Origin: Dehalococcoidia bacterium
Lineage (GTDB): Bacteria > Chloroflexota > Dehalococcoidia > UBA2979
Length of the DNA: 25,016 nucleotides
Assembly (NCBI GenBank): GCA_023228825.1
Contig: JALOAL010000028.1
Location: 1-25,016, forward strand
Reading direction: 5' to 3'
The translations under genes and the position numbers were made by a program. Under the pieces are notes generated by a model that was given only the letters and a program-made list of their open reading frames with translations, did not search any database and was not told where the DNA came from. Positions within the stretch are counted from its first letter, which is position 1. Each line of letters starts with the position of its first letter. Shown piece after piece: positions 1 through 7,525 of this stretch.

Positions 1-57
1 ACCGTCCAAATCGCCGAGGTCGACCTCCGGGCCGCACCTCGCGACCAGCCGACGAGT

Positions 58-95
58 GTCCGATATGTCCCCGAACACCCGTCCGACATGTCTCC
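58..95. repeat. Pair of spaced repeats, possible insertion-element end
   Basis: GTCCGATATGTCCCC (58-72) recurs as GTCCGACATGTCTCC (81-95), a 23-bp period, each copy centred on the near-palindrome GAYATGTC. Paired repeats with this look occur near the ends of transposase-bearing elements (recollection, IS481-like). The plus frame from base 1 is open up to a TGA ending at 102, so positions 1-102 could be the last codons of a gene cut by the window edge, but this peptide is not recognisable. Between 103 and 167 there is only a CTCTGC microrepeat and a weak GAGGG/CCCTC hairpin that might terminate the MFS gene. Confidence 0.4.
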
Positions 96-167
96 GGTCT
101 GAACAGTGGGGGAGGGCTGGGGAGAGGGGGTTCCGCCCTCTGCCTCTGCCTCTGCCCCATCCCGAAC

Positions 168-1397
168 CTAGGCCCCGACCTCGATGCTCTCGGCGTAGCC
201 ACGGTCGGCGCGGCGCCAGGCGTACCAGGTGCCGCCGCCCGCCAGCGCAATCACCACCGCCGTGAGGCCGAACGCCAGGCGGAGCGAGACATCGCCGGCC
301 ACGCCGGCCAGCGGCGCCACGGCGATGTACGCGAGCGACGATCCGAGGGGCGCCACGGACAGGATGGTGGCTCGCACTCGCGATTCCGTGCGGTCGTTGA
401 TGTAGGCGCTGATGGCGGGGAAGGCGAGGCCGGTGCCGAACTGGATCATCGCGAACCCGCCGAAGGCTGCCACGTGGTCCACCCCGGCCAGCACCAGCAG
501 ACCGCTCACGGCGAGGGACACCGAGATCAGCAGCCCTCGCGACATCCCGATGTGGCGCATCCAGCGGCCGGCCAGCAGCAGCCCGGCCGCGCCCAGGAGC
601 CGCGTGGGCACCTCGAAGACCCCGAACAGCGCCAGGTTCACGTCGTGTTCGCCCAGGAAGGGCTGCGCGAGCATGAAATGCGCGGGGAACGTGGACATCA
701 GCGCGATCTCCAGCGCGATCATCCATCGCAGCGCCCGGTCGCCTCGCAGCGCGGTGAGCGCCGTGGCCAGCGTCTCGCGGTAGGAGGCGGGCACGCCGGT
801 GATGGTGGCGCGAGGCGGCTCCTGCATGAACGCGAGCACCGTCCCGGCGGCGATGTAGCCGCTGACGCCGCTGAGCACGCCCACCTGGAGGTTCACCGTC
901 GCAGCGAGCAGGCCGCCGATGATCCCGCTGATCGAAAACGCCAGGATGCCCAGCGCACGGAACACGCCCAGGCGGTCGCCGTACTCGGCCTCTCGTCCGT
1001 CCACGGCCAGTGCGTCGTAGAGGTAGGCCTCGTTGTTGCCGGAGCGGAAGGCCAGGCCGCCGGACCAGAGGACGTAGGAGAAGAGCAGCAGCCAGAAGTT
1101 CCCGGCCAGCGCGAAGGCCAGGATGCCGAAGCCCTCCACCGTCACGCCCACCACGTTGCAGAGGCGGCGGCCGTAGCGGTCCGCGAAGGCTCCGGACGGC
1201 ACCTCCAGCAGGAGTCTCACCGCCCAGAAGAAGCCCTCCATGATCCCGACATGGAAGAGGCTGATCTCCCGGAAGTCCGTGAGGTAGACCACCCAGATCG
1301 TGATCACCGGGTTGAACTCAGTCAGGAAGTTGAAGACGTTGAGCAGGCGCAGGTTGCGAGGCGCGTTGCACGCCCGGACCGCGGACAGGACGGTCAT
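168..1397 (-). CDS. MFS transporter
   Basis: Integral membrane protein of about 409 residues, the usual length for a 12-helix major facilitator. The sequence is an alternation of hydrophobic helices. After the second helix comes a GAFADRYGRR stretch, matching the MFS loop 2-3 signature (G-x-x-x-D-R-x-G-R-R), and a second TESRVRATILS segment resembles loop 8-9 of drug-efflux type MFS proteins. Substrate cannot be told. I chose the ATG at 1397, where conserved MFS sequence begins; an in-frame GTG at 1439 would add 14 unlikely residues, and neither start has a strong ribosome site. It is divergent from the thioredoxin-like gene, with about 225 bp between them that must hold both promoters; no clear promoter boxes stand out there. 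Confidence 0.85.
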   Translation of the reverse strand: MTVLSAVRACNAPRNLRLLNVFNFLTEFNPVITIWVVYLTDFREISLFHVGIMEGFFWAVRLLLEVPSGAFADRYGRRLCNVVGVTVEGFGILAFALAGNFWLLLFSYVLWSGGLAFRSGNNEAYLYDALAVDGREAEYGDRLGVFRALGILAFSISGIIGGLLAATVNLQVGVLSGVSGYIAAGTVLAFMQEPPRATITGVPASYRETLATALTALRGDRALRWMIALEIALMSTFPAHFMLAQPFLGEHDVNLALFGVFEVPTRLLGAAGLLLAGRWMRHIGMSRGLLISVSLAVSGLLVLAGVDHVAAFGGFAMIQFGTGLAFPAISAYINDRTESRVRATILSVAPLGSSLAYIAVAPLAGVAGDVSLRLAFGLTAVVIALAGGGTWYAWRRADRGYAESIEVGA

Positions 1398-1622
1398 CTG
1401 AGGTTCCCCGGTCCTGTCTCGCCCCAGCCAGCGATACACCGTTGCGTGATGAGGAAGCCGCAGGGGAGGTTGCCCCCACGGAGTGAGGGTCCAGATAATC
1501 GATCCACCCGCTCACACGCCGCTGCCGCGCGTGCGGCAGATACGCTCGGCGTTCAACGCCACACCAGTACACCGGACAGCACAACCGGACGCACCGACCG
1601 ACTGCATAGCCTTGGAGGCCCC

Positions 1623-2447
1623 GTGGGACGTAACCGCCGCCAACAGCGACTGCGAGACCGCAAGTCACGATCCTCGGAAGGCGGCTCGCCCGCCGGTACG
1701 CCTCGGCCGTCCGCAGGAGGCGGCGGCAGCCTCTCCCGGCCTCGCAAGCCCGCGTGGCGGGAGACGCTGGACTCGTGGGGCGGATTCACCGTGGTGGGCG
1801 CGATCGCCGCGGCGGTGGTGATCGGCGCGCTGCTCGTGTTCCTCAACCGGCCCGGCGCCAGCGAGAACACGGACGCCTACGTGGCGCGCGACCATGGCGG
1901 CGCCGCGCAGTCCGGCAGGGTGCTGGGCGCCCCCTCCGCCCCCGTCCGCCTGATCATGTTCTCCGACTTCCAGTGCCCGCACTGCCGCACCTTCTGGAGC
2001 GAGACCGAGGAAGGCCTCGTCGAGGAGTTCGTCGCCACGGGCCAGGCGTCGCTGGAGTACCGCGACTACGCGTTCCTGGGGCCGGAGTCCACCTCCGCCG
2101 CGGCGGCCGCCTCCTGCGCCGCGGACCAGGACCGCTTCTGGGACTACCACGACCTGCTCTTCCTGCGGCAGGGCCGCCAGAACTCCGGCGTCTACAGCGA
2201 CGGCAACCTGAAGCGCTACGGCCGCACCATCGCCGAGGAGTTCCAGGACTTCGACTACGACGCCTGGGAGGACTGCTACGACACTGGCACGCACGTGGCC
2301 GCAGTGCAGGTCTCCACGCAGGCGGCGGCGCAGCAGGGCATCGCCTCCACTCCCACGGTGCTGGTCAACGGCACCCGCGTGGAGGGCGCCCGCGACCTCG
2401 CCACCTACCGCCAGGCGATCGAGGCGGCACTGGCCGCCGGCGGCTAG
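1623..2447 (+). CDS. Membrane-anchored DsbA-like thioredoxin-fold protein
   Basis: A 274-residue protein probably handling thiol-disulfide exchange outside the membrane. Residues 1-50 are Arg/Gly/Ser-rich and cytoplasmic; 55-74 form one hydrophobic anchor; the thioredoxin domain follows with the CPHC active site at 118-121 and the cis-proline region STPTVLVNG (Pro about 244). Two more cysteines, about 165 and 218, could form a structural disulfide. The layout matches the DsbA/thioredoxin_4 family (DSBA-like proteins in Actinobacteria and Chloroflexota). The start is GTG at 1623, preceded by TTGGAGG at good spacing; the open frame runs far upstream only because of GC-rich shadow sequence. It is followed by a hexanucleotide repeat and a perfect hairpin, so it is likely monocistronic. 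Confidence 0.88.
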   Translation: MGRNRRQQRLRDRKSRSSEGGSPAGTPRPSAGGGGSLSRPRKPAWRETLDSWGGFTVVGAIAAAVVIGALLVFLNRPGASENTDAYVARDHGGAAQSGRVLGAPSAPVRLIMFSDFQCPHCRTFWSETEEGLVEEFVATGQASLEYRDYAFLGPESTSAAAAASCAADQDRFWDYHDLLFLRQGRQNSGVYSDGNLKRYGRTIAEEFQDFDYDAWEDCYDTGTHVAAVQVSTQAAAQQGIASTPTVLVNGTRVEGARDLATYRQAIEAALAAGG

Positions 2448-2507
2448 CAGCCCCAGCCCCAGTCGCAGCCCCAGCCCCAGTCGCAGTCGCAGTCGCAGTC
2501 GCAGTCG
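2448..2507 (+). repeat. Hexanucleotide tandem repeat (CAGYCS)10
   Basis: Ten 6-bp units of CAGCCC or CAGTCG begin directly after the TAG stop of the thioredoxin gene, the last five being pure CAGTCG. The array is non-coding on the plus strand and could expand or contract by slippage. Confidence 0.9.
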
Positions 2508-2521
2508 CGCGACGCATGCAC

Positions 2522-2550
2522 GGAGAGGCCCCGCAGTGCGGGGCCTCTCC
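2522..2550 (+). terminator. Hairpin terminator after the thioredoxin gene
   Basis: Perfect 13-bp stem (GGAGAGGCCCCGC pairing with its complement) around an AGT loop. There is no T-run after it, so it may act with Rho or only as an RNA 3' stabiliser. From here to 2697 (about 150 bp) I see nothing further. Confidence 0.7.
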
Positions 2551-2697
2551 CGTTCACCCGCCTCGGTAGCACGCGCGCGATCTGCGCATCACCGCTTCGT
2601 CAGCCGCCCGCAACCATGCCTACTGAAACGCTCAACCATTCGCGCGGACTATGCCACCGCCTCGTGACCCCGTGCAGGCCATGTCCAGTGAGGCTTC

Positions 2698-3453
2698 ATG
2701 CGCATCACGTCCGCCCTCCGTACCGCGATCGATGCCTACCGCCAGCGGCGACGCCATGCGCGCGCCCTGGCGTTCACGCGACTGATGTCACCCGCGCCCA
2801 ATGTTCGAGTGCTTGACCTGGGCGGCGGCGACGGCAGTCACATCGCGCAGCATCTCCCCCACGTCCAGAACGTGCTGGTCGCGGACATCCTTCCGGACCG
2901 CCTTGCCGTTGCACGCGATCGGTACGGTTACGAAACCCGCCAACTGTCCGCGGACGAACGCACGCTGCCCTTCGACGACGCGGAGTTCGATGTGGTCTTC
3001 TGCTCGTCCGTCATCGAACACGCCACCGGCCCCAAGCCATGGGCGCGCGCCTGCAACTCCACCCGAGACTTCGAGGCAAGGGCCACGGAGACGCAACGCC
3101 AGTTCGCCGCCGAGATCGCACGAGTGGGGCACGCGTACTGGGTGCAGACACCCAACCGCCACTTCCCCATCGAGGCGCACAGCGGTCTGCCGTCGCCCTT
3201 CCTGTGGCTCCCCCGCTCGCTCCAACGCCAGGTCAACCGCCTGTGGGTGAAGAAGGTGCTGCTGGACTTCCGCCCGCTCTCCGCGCGCGACATGCGGCGC
3301 CTGTTCCCCGGCAGTTCGCTCTACCTGGAACGGTCAGGCGGCCTCGTGAAGTCGATCACCGCGTACCGGCGGCCGGTGCCCGAGGGCGTCGCGGGCGCCG
3401 AGGGCGTCGCGGGCGCAACGGTGCGAGCGAGCGGGCTGCGTGTACGGGCCTGA
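2698..3453 (+). CDS. Class I SAM-dependent methyltransferase
   Basis: A 251-residue methyltransferase of the Methyltransf_11 type. Motif I is VLDLGGGDG (38-46), which binds S-adenosylmethionine; an acidic residue at about 63 (VADI) ends the second strand; motif LPFDDAEFDVVFCSSVIEH (90-108) is the typical post-II/IV region. The later YWVQTPNRHFPIEAHS segment is common in small-molecule or glycan-related methyltransferases, but the substrate is unknown. The ATG at 2698 has GTGAGG a few bases upstream. The C-terminus carries an 18-bp tandem duplication at 3382-3417 encoding EGVAGA twice, in a tail beyond the catalytic fold. It stands alone, facing the minus-strand gene at 3547 across a bidirectional hairpin. 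Confidence 0.85.
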   Translation: MRITSALRTAIDAYRQRRRHARALAFTRLMSPAPNVRVLDLGGGDGSHIAQHLPHVQNVLVADILPDRLAVARDRYGYETRQLSADERTLPFDDAEFDVVFCSSVIEHATGPKPWARACNSTRDFEARATETQRQFAAEIARVGHAYWVQTPNRHFPIEAHSGLPSPFLWLPRSLQRQVNRLWVKKVLLDFRPLSARDMRRLFPGSSLYLERSGGLVKSITAYRRPVPEGVAGAEGVAGATVRASGLRVRA

Positions 3454-3476
3454 GCCGTCCTGCCGGGAAAAACACA

Positions 3477-3499
3477 TGAGCCGCGCAGTGCGCGGCTCA
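3477..3499. terminator. Bidirectional terminator
   Basis: A 10-bp stem (TGAGCCGCGC with GCGCGGCTCA, loop AGT) lies between convergent genes. On the minus strand it is followed by TGTGTTTTT, giving a U-tract for the gene ending at 3547; on the plus strand it serves the methyltransferase. Confidence 0.75.
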
Positions 3500-3546
3500 C
3501 TCCAGGGCGAGCATGGTCGCCCCCGTCAGTACGAGGCCACCGAGCG

Positions 3547-3873
3547 CTACTCGGCGGCTTCCTCCTCGGCCTCGGCGGCCGGATCGTAGACATAGGCGAG
3601 CAGGCGCTCCTCGCGCTCCACGAAGAGGACCAGGCGTCCGGCTTCCTCCTCGTCCTTCACCCAGCGAGGCAACTCCGCGCCGTGGCCGCGGACCAGGAAC
3701 GTGAGGCCGGCGTAGGCGAAGCGTTTGCCGTCCACCTCAACGTAGAACGGCGCCGCAGTCGGACGCTCGTTCCAGTTCACCACAAACGCGTCCACGTCCT
3801 CCGCCGCCAGCACGTAGAAGTCCTGGAACGTGAGCGTGACGCTCGTCTGGTGAGGTGCGGTGTCCGCTGTCAT
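3547..3873 (-). CDS. Hypothetical acidic protein
   Basis: A 108-residue protein I do not recognise. It has no signal peptide or membrane helix and looks like a compact beta-rich domain: FYVEVDGKRFAYAGLTFLVRG is a likely strand-turn-strand region, followed by a second strand pair LVLFVEREERLLAYVYDP and an Ala/Glu-only tail of about 10 residues. The start is the ATG at 3873, where GAGGGG precedes at proper spacing; upstream in-frame codons lack a ribosome site. It reads in the same direction as the DUF421 gene, 135 bp downstream of that stop, with an inverted repeat in between, so separate transcription is plausible. Confidence 0.7.
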   Translation of the reverse strand: MTADTAPHQTSVTLTFQDFYVLAAEDVDAFVVNWNERPTAAPFYVEVDGKRFAYAGLTFLVRGHGAELPRWVKDEEEAGRLVLFVEREERLLAYVYDPAAEAEEEAAE

Positions 3874-3894
3874 CGGTATCCCCTCGCCCGCGCG

Positions 3895-3918
3895 GGTATC
3901 GTCCGGCCCGATGATACC
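3895..3918. promoter_or_regulatory. Inverted repeat between minus-strand genes
   Basis: GGTATCGTC (3895-3903) pairs with GATGATACC (3910-3918), one G-U pair, 6-base loop. It lies 22 bp upstream of the 3873 start, on the position of an operator or an attenuating hairpin. It could also end the DUF421 transcript. No T-run is present. Confidence 0.35.
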
Positions 3919-4008
3919 GGCCTCCCACGGCTTGGGGCCAGACGACGGCACGAGGTTCTCCCCCCACGCGGAGGTCACCCCGGAGGTGCAGGGCAGAGAG
4001 GGACGCGC

Positions 4009-4476
4009 TCAGGAGTCCCGCTGCACAAAGGTAATGCGGCCATTGGGCTCCACCACCGCCACGCGCACCCCCTCCGGCGACAGCATGCCGTGCTCGCGCA
4101 GCGCCACCTCCAGGTCACGCTCGGAGATCCGCTCGCGGCGCATGACCCCCCAGTCCACCTCACCATCCTGGATCAGGACCTGCGGGTTGCCCTCCAGCAC
4201 CCGCTCGATGCGCGGCGAGCGATGCGAGACGATGGCGATCACCACGGTGATGCCGATCAGCGTGGCGGCGCCCAGCAGCGCCCCCGGCAGTGACAACTCC
4301 TCGCCAGACAGCGCAGGCGAGACCAGTTCCGCCAGGAGCAGCACGGAGAGCAGGTCCATGGGCGTCAACTCGCCCACCTGCCGCTTCCCCGCCACGCGCA
4401 GCAACAGCAGCAGGCCCGCGTAGATCACCACCACGCGCACCACGATCTCCCACCACGGGTTCGTGAACTCCCACAT
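4009..4476 (-). CDS. DUF421 (YetF-like) membrane protein
   Basis: A 155-residue protein with about three hydrophobic segments (10-28, 40-56, 65-83) and a soluble C-terminal domain. Residues GKRQVGELTPMDLL (30-43) are the family signature of DUF421 proteins (B. subtilis YetF/YdfR types). The C-terminal part, with MRRERISERDLEVALREHG and PEGVRVAVVEPNGRITFV, matches the conserved cytoplasmic domain. Molecular role is not established for most members. The ATG at 4476 overlaps the TGA of the upstream gene (TGATG), so the two are translated together. The protein is shorter than the about 220-residue Bacillus forms but similar to many 150-170-residue ones. Confidence 0.85.
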   Translation of the reverse strand: MWEFTNPWWEIVVRVVVIYAGLLLLLRVAGKRQVGELTPMDLLSVLLLAELVSPALSGEELSLPGALLGAATLIGITVVIAIVSHRSPRIERVLEGNPQVLIQDGEVDWGVMRRERISERDLEVALREHGMLSPEGVRVAVVEPNGRITFVQRDS

Positions 4477-4946
4477 CAGCCGCCGTCCCTCGCGGCCTCC
4501 CGCTTGCCGGCGAACTCCCGCCGCGACGCCTCCAGTTCCTCGTCGGACGCATCCTCGATGTCGACCATGTCCTCTCGGATCTCGTCGAAGGCGTCGATGA
4601 TCGCATCCAACTTCAGGTGCAGCGCGCGGCTGTCTCGGTTCTGGGTGCTCTGGATCAGGAAGACCATGAGGAACGTGACAATGGTGGTGCCGGTGTTGAT
4701 CGCCAACTGCCACGTGGACGAGAACCCCAGGAACGGCCCGAGCACCGCCCACCCCACCACGAGCGCAACCGCGAGGCCGAACGCCAGCGGCGACCCCACC
4801 GCCGCGGCCGCCGTGCGCGCGAACCGAGCGAAGACCCCCGGACGCTGGTGTCCCATGCGGGCGTGGACCGCGCGCGCCGTCGCGTCCGGGTCGGCGTACC
4901 CCGGCGGGCGCGGAGACGGAGGATGCGCGCGAGTGGAATTCGCCAT
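4476..4946 (-). CDS. Low-affinity iron permease family protein
   Basis: A 156-residue membrane protein. After a polar Pro-rich N-terminus (1-35), FARFARTAAAAVGSPLAFGL leads into two hydrophobic segments (about 52-72 and 83-99); STWQLAINTGTTIVTFLMVFLIQSTQNRDS followed by a charged LKLDAIIDAF helix is the hallmark of the family (Pfam Iron_permease, from yeast Fet4). Bacterial members are small and their iron transport is not shown, so the name is by homology only. The start ATG at 4946 is the first Met near the conserved part; its ribosome site is weak. The C-terminus is a highly acidic helix. It overlaps the DUF421 start by one base, implying a two-gene unit. Confidence 0.8.
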   Translation of the reverse strand: MANSTRAHPPSPRPPGYADPDATARAVHARMGHQRPGVFARFARTAAAAVGSPLAFGLAVALVVGWAVLGPFLGFSSTWQLAINTGTTIVTFLMVFLIQSTQNRDSRALHLKLDAIIDAFDEIREDMVDIEDASDEELEASRREFAGKREAARDGG

Positions 4947-5061
4947 CACGGAACGGTACGCCCGGCGCGCTGGCGAAGCGGTGGCGAGCCCGTGAGAAGT
5001 GTTGCGATCACGTGCGCCACAGCAATGCTCTCGCAACCCCGCACGCACCAGACCGCCCCTG

Positions 5062-5667
5062 TCACACCTCGAACACCCCCGGTGCGTCGTCGTCCAGCGC
5101 CCCGCGCAGGGAGGCGAGGCGTGTGCGGAGCGCGGCTGCGTCCAGCGGGCCGGAGAGCATGACCACCGCGTCCTCGTGGTTGTCCTTGTAGTAGTCCTTC
5201 AGCACGCCCGCCTCGCGGAAGCCGAAGTGCTCGTACAGCGCGCGGGCGCGGGCGTTGGACTGACGCACCTCCAGCACCACCTCGTTCAGTTCCGCCTCCC
5301 GCGCCAGGTCGAAGCAGTCCAGCAGCAGGCGCCGCCCAGTGCCCTGGCCCTGGCGGCCCGGGTCCACGGCAATGGTCACCAGGTGCAACTGGTCCACCAT
5401 GTACCACACCCCCATGAACCCCACGATGCGCTCCCGGCGGCCCCGGGAGACGAGGCGCCGCATGGAGGGGATGACGCCCGAGGGAAGATCCTCCGCCGTG
5501 CGTTCCACCGCCACCCGGTACTGCGCGAAGCCGTTCTCCAGTTCGCTCTCGAACACGCGGGCAGGCCACGCGTCCTGGTAGGCCGCGCTTTCGATGCGAC
5601 GGACAGCGCGGATGTCCTCGCGGGCCATGTCTCGCACCACAATGCGAGGGGTGGATGGGGTGCCCAT
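5062..5667 (-). CDS. GNAT N-acetyltransferase, RimI-like
   Basis: A 201-residue GCN5-type acetyltransferase. The acetyl-CoA loop is VDPGRQGQGTGRRLL (101-115, Q/RxxGxG/A). The C-terminal pattern ALYEHFGFREAGVLKDYYKDNHEDAVVM is characteristic of RimI, which acetylates the N-terminal Ala of ribosomal protein S18 in E. coli; here the substrate is inferred. An insertion of about 22 residues (58-80) between strands makes it longer than E. coli RimI (148 residues), and the last 30 residues are an extra tail. The gene is not next to tsaB/tsaD, its usual partners, so it may have drifted to another target. No clear ribosome site precedes ATG 5667. Confidence 0.82.
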   Translation of the reverse strand: MGTPSTPRIVVRDMAREDIRAVRRIESAAYQDAWPARVFESELENGFAQYRVAVERTAEDLPSGVIPSMRRLVSRGRRERIVGFMGVWYMVDQLHLVTIAVDPGRQGQGTGRRLLLDCFDLAREAELNEVVLEVRQSNARARALYEHFGFREAGVLKDYYKDNHEDAVVMLSGPLDAAALRTRLASLRGALDDDAPGVFEV

Positions 5668-5753
5668 GCTCGCGGCAGTCTAGCGGGGGCGCGACAGCGC
5701 CGGTCGGGGTTTGCTCAGGCGCGGGTCACCTCAGGCGGTGACCCTGAATGCGG

Positions 5754-6008
5754 CTAGTCGTCCGGGGTCTGCTCCGCCACTGCCGAGGCGCCCTCGGCCA
5801 GCGGTCGCTGCAGCACGTAATACGCGGTCTCCGGCCGGCCCAGGTGCTGGATACCGGCCAGAGACCACCCCTCCTTGCCCAGTGCCGTCATGTAGCGGGA
5901 CAGGAACGAGGTGCGATGCTCACCGCTCTTGCGGATGAACTCCACCCCATCCCGGCTGATCCGCCCACGCGTGTCCACGTAGGCCACCGAATACTCAATC
6001 TGGTCCAT
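5754..6008 (-). CDS. DUF4177-like small protein
   Basis: An 84-residue protein whose core, LGKEGWSLAGIQHLG followed by YYVLQRPL, fits the pattern of DUF4177 (long helix, then L-G-x-E-G-W-E-L-V, a turn and a final Y-V-F-K-R strand). Function of that family is unknown. The start is decided by AGGAGG placed six bases before ATG 6008, one of the strongest ribosome sites here; the open frame further upstream is chance. It lies at the end of the conserved chromosomal block, transcribed away from the accessory stretch. Confidence 0.7.
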   Translation of the reverse strand: MDQIEYSVAYVDTRGRISRDGVEFIRKSGEHRTSFLSRYMTALGKEGWSLAGIQHLGRPETAYYVLQRPLAEGASAVAEQTPDD

Positions 6009-6260
6009 GGCTAACCTCCTGTAAAACGCAGTCCGTGAAGGAGTAGCAAGGACGCCTGGCAAGTCCGCCGCCCGCCCACATGCGGGGCCATAGGCCTCAT
6101 CCGAGGGCCGCCGTCTTGTCGAACCGGCGTCCACCCGTGCAGGCCCTGCCCACGCGCAGGACGAATGCGGCCCGCCCACTCGGAGATCTTCAGCCTCCAC
6201 GGGAGCGGCGACCGGTCGCTGCCGGCCACCACCAGCATCTCACCCACGTCGAGAGGCCCC

Positions 6261-6308
6261 TCACCAACTGCGCCCATCACCAACTGCGCGCATCACCAAC
6301 TGCGCGCA
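6261..6308. repeat. 16-bp tandem repeat, three copies
   Basis: TCACCAACTGCGCSCA is repeated at 6261-6276, 6277-6292 and 6293-6308; the last two copies are identical and the first differs by one base. It ends about 37 bp before the LexA-type box. Confidence 0.9.
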
Positions 6309-6345
6309 TCGAGGCCCCCGGCTGCCAGTTCGCCATCGACACGAC

Positions 6346-6359
6346 AGAACATACGTTCT
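6346..6359. promoter_or_regulatory. LexA (SOS) box upstream of the scaffold-like gene
   Basis: AGAACATACGTTCT is a palindrome with an exact GAAC-N4-GTTC core, the DinR/LexA operator of Bacillus and Actinobacteria. It lies 94 bp before the ATG at 6453 and 338 bp before the opposite gene at 6008, so it most likely controls the scaffold-like gene. A second perfect match precedes ruvB in this window, which supports this being the operator of this organism. Confidence 0.72.
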
Positions 6360-6452
6360 AGCATCCGCGTGACCTCATCACCCGCCGCACGGCGGACACG
6401 AGGCGACACATCGATCAGGCCGGCTCATCGAAGATGCGGGGGAGGTATCGCG

Positions 6453-7046
6453 ATGCTGCACGTGGACGAATTGGAACGCGGCGACCTGCCAGAGTTCGCG
6501 CAGGCCACAGACCACCTGGATGACATCGACGCCATGGACGCTGCGGACACCGGCGACGCCATGGACGCTGTGGACACCGGCGACGCCATGGACGCCATGG
6601 ACGCCATGGACGCCATGGACGGGGCGTTCGACGAGGTGACAGAGGACGGCGTTGTCCTACCGGACGAGGTGCAGGCCGAACTGGAAGCGCTCGCCGCCGC
6701 CGAACTCGAAGGCGGCGACGCCATGGAGCAGGCGCTGGCCGAGGCGCAGCGCGAGATCGCGCGACAGCGCTCGCTCACCCGCCAGGCCGTGGCCCGCTAT
6801 CGGGACGCCCTGCTCGCCGCCGAACCGGAATTGCCGCCGGACCTCGTGCAGGGAGAGACGTTGGAGGACGTGGACGCCACCGCCCAGGCAGCCCGCGCGA
6901 CCGTGGCGCGCATCCGCGAGCGCGTCGCCGCAGAGCGCCCGCGTGGCTTCCCCGTCGGCGCCCCCGCCCGCGTGGCGGAGCGCCCCCGGCACCTCTCCCC
7001 GCACGAGAAGATCGCCGCCGGCCTGCAGGAGCGGCTGCTGATCTAG
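6453..7046 (+). CDS. Acidic coiled-coil protein, probable phage scaffold-like
   Basis: A 197-residue protein. Residues 1-70 are very acidic with a repeat of Asp-Ala-Met (DNA repeat 6528-6620); 72-125 form a long charged helix (EVQAELEAL through RQAVARYRDALL); 126-160 is a second helical unit with PPDLVQGETLEDVDA; then a Pro/Arg linker and a short LSPHEKIAAGLQERL tail. An acidic start, central coiled coil and small basic C-terminal helix are what phage scaffolding proteins show, and similar sequences sit just upstream of capsid genes in Chloroflexota phages as far as I recall. Here the capsid gene is 7 kb away. ATG 6453 has GGGGGAGG at 6438-6445. Function is inference; it could be an unrelated coiled-coil protein. 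A LexA-type box precedes it. Confidence 0.55.
   Translation: MLHVDELERGDLPEFAQATDHLDDIDAMDAADTGDAMDAVDTGDAMDAMDAMDAMDGAFDEVTEDGVVLPDEVQAELEALAAAELEGGDAMEQALAEAQREIARQRSLTRQAVARYRDALLAAEPELPPDLVQGETLEDVDATAQAARATVARIRERVAAERPRGFPVGAPARVAERPRHLSPHEKIAAGLQERLLI
6528..6620 (+). repeat. In-frame 27-bp and 9-bp tandem repeats
   Basis: Two 27-bp units (6528-6554, 6555-6581; one base differs) are followed by repeated GACGCCATG 9-mers to 6620. All are multiples of three, so length changes would keep the frame and alter only the acidic Asp-Ala-Met tract. Confidence 0.9.
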
Positions 7047-7070
7047 CCGTGGCTGGCAGTCGCCTTCTCT

Positions 7071-7112
7071 CCCCTCTCCCCCTTGAGAGCCTTGAGAGAG
7101 AGGGGGGAGGGG
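7071..7112. terminator. Probable terminator between convergent genes
   Basis: CCCCTCTCCCCC (7071-7082) pairs with GGGGGGAGGGG (7102-7112) with one bulged T, enclosing a TTGAGAG direct repeat. It sits between the stops at 7046 (+) and 7144 (-). Confidence 0.55.
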
Positions 7113-7143
7113 CTACCGCCGTCTGGACGAGATCGAGACGCAG

Positions 7144-7467
7144 TCACGCTCGCTCCGAGGCGTCCGGCTCCGGCTTCCAGTAGGCGGAGCCGTCTCGCTT
7201 GCGGCGGAGCAGGTCCAGGTCCACCAGTTCCCGACGGATGCGGGCCACGTCTCGAAAGGCGTGGAGGGCCTCCAGCACCTCGCCGATCTCGCGCTCCGTG
7301 TAGGTGCGGGAGCCATCAATCTGGGCCGCGATGTGGTCCAGCGCGATCAACTGCTGGGCGCGGCGCACCGGCCAGCGCGCCAGGCGGCCGCGGTCGTCCA
7401 GCAGACGGTCGAGGATCCTCGAGCGTTTGCGCAGCGCGGCGACCGGATCGTGGGGGGCGGTATCCAT
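7144..7467 (-). CDS. DUF2087 domain protein
   Basis: A 107-residue protein. Residues 38-98 read as a small winged-helix-like module: QQLIALDHIAAQID, then RTYTEREIGEVLEALH, then FRDVARIRRELVDLDLLRRKRDGSAYW. This matches DUF2087 (conserved R-x-Y-x-E-x-E-V-N...L and R-R-E-L-V-D...L-x-R...Y-W), usually found at the C-terminus of small transcription regulators. The N-terminal 35 residues are Arg-rich and not a recognised domain. A DNA-binding role is inferred from the fold. ATG 7467 has no clear ribosome site. It lies 58 bp downstream of the carboxylesterase on the same strand and might be co-transcribed with it. Confidence 0.78.
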   Translation of the reverse strand: MDTAPHDPVAALRKRSRILDRLLDDRGRLARWPVRRAQQLIALDHIAAQIDGSRTYTEREIGEVLEALHAFRDVARIRRELVDLDLLRRKRDGSAYWKPEPDASERA

Positions 7468-7525
7468 CGGACGTCCACGGTACCCCGCACCGTGGACGCC
7501 CGCTGCCGCCCGGTCTGGACGAGGC

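Larger units (their letters stand above)
6009..6452. other. Intergenic region of 444 bp between divergent genes
   Basis: No convincing gene. It contains a three-copy 16-bp repeat at 6261-6308, a LexA-type palindrome at 6346-6359 and the ribosome site GGGGGAGG at 6438-6445 for the next gene. It should carry promoters in both directions. Confidence 0.7.

Noticed and set aside
474..1622. Long N-terminal extension of the thioredoxin-like protein
   Set aside because: It is the antisense shadow of the MFS gene; the strong ribosome site and the hydrophobic anchor place the start at 1623.
6009..6452. A gene in the 444-bp gap before the scaffold-like gene
   Set aside because: Open frames there lack ribosome sites and cross the 16-bp repeats and the LexA box.
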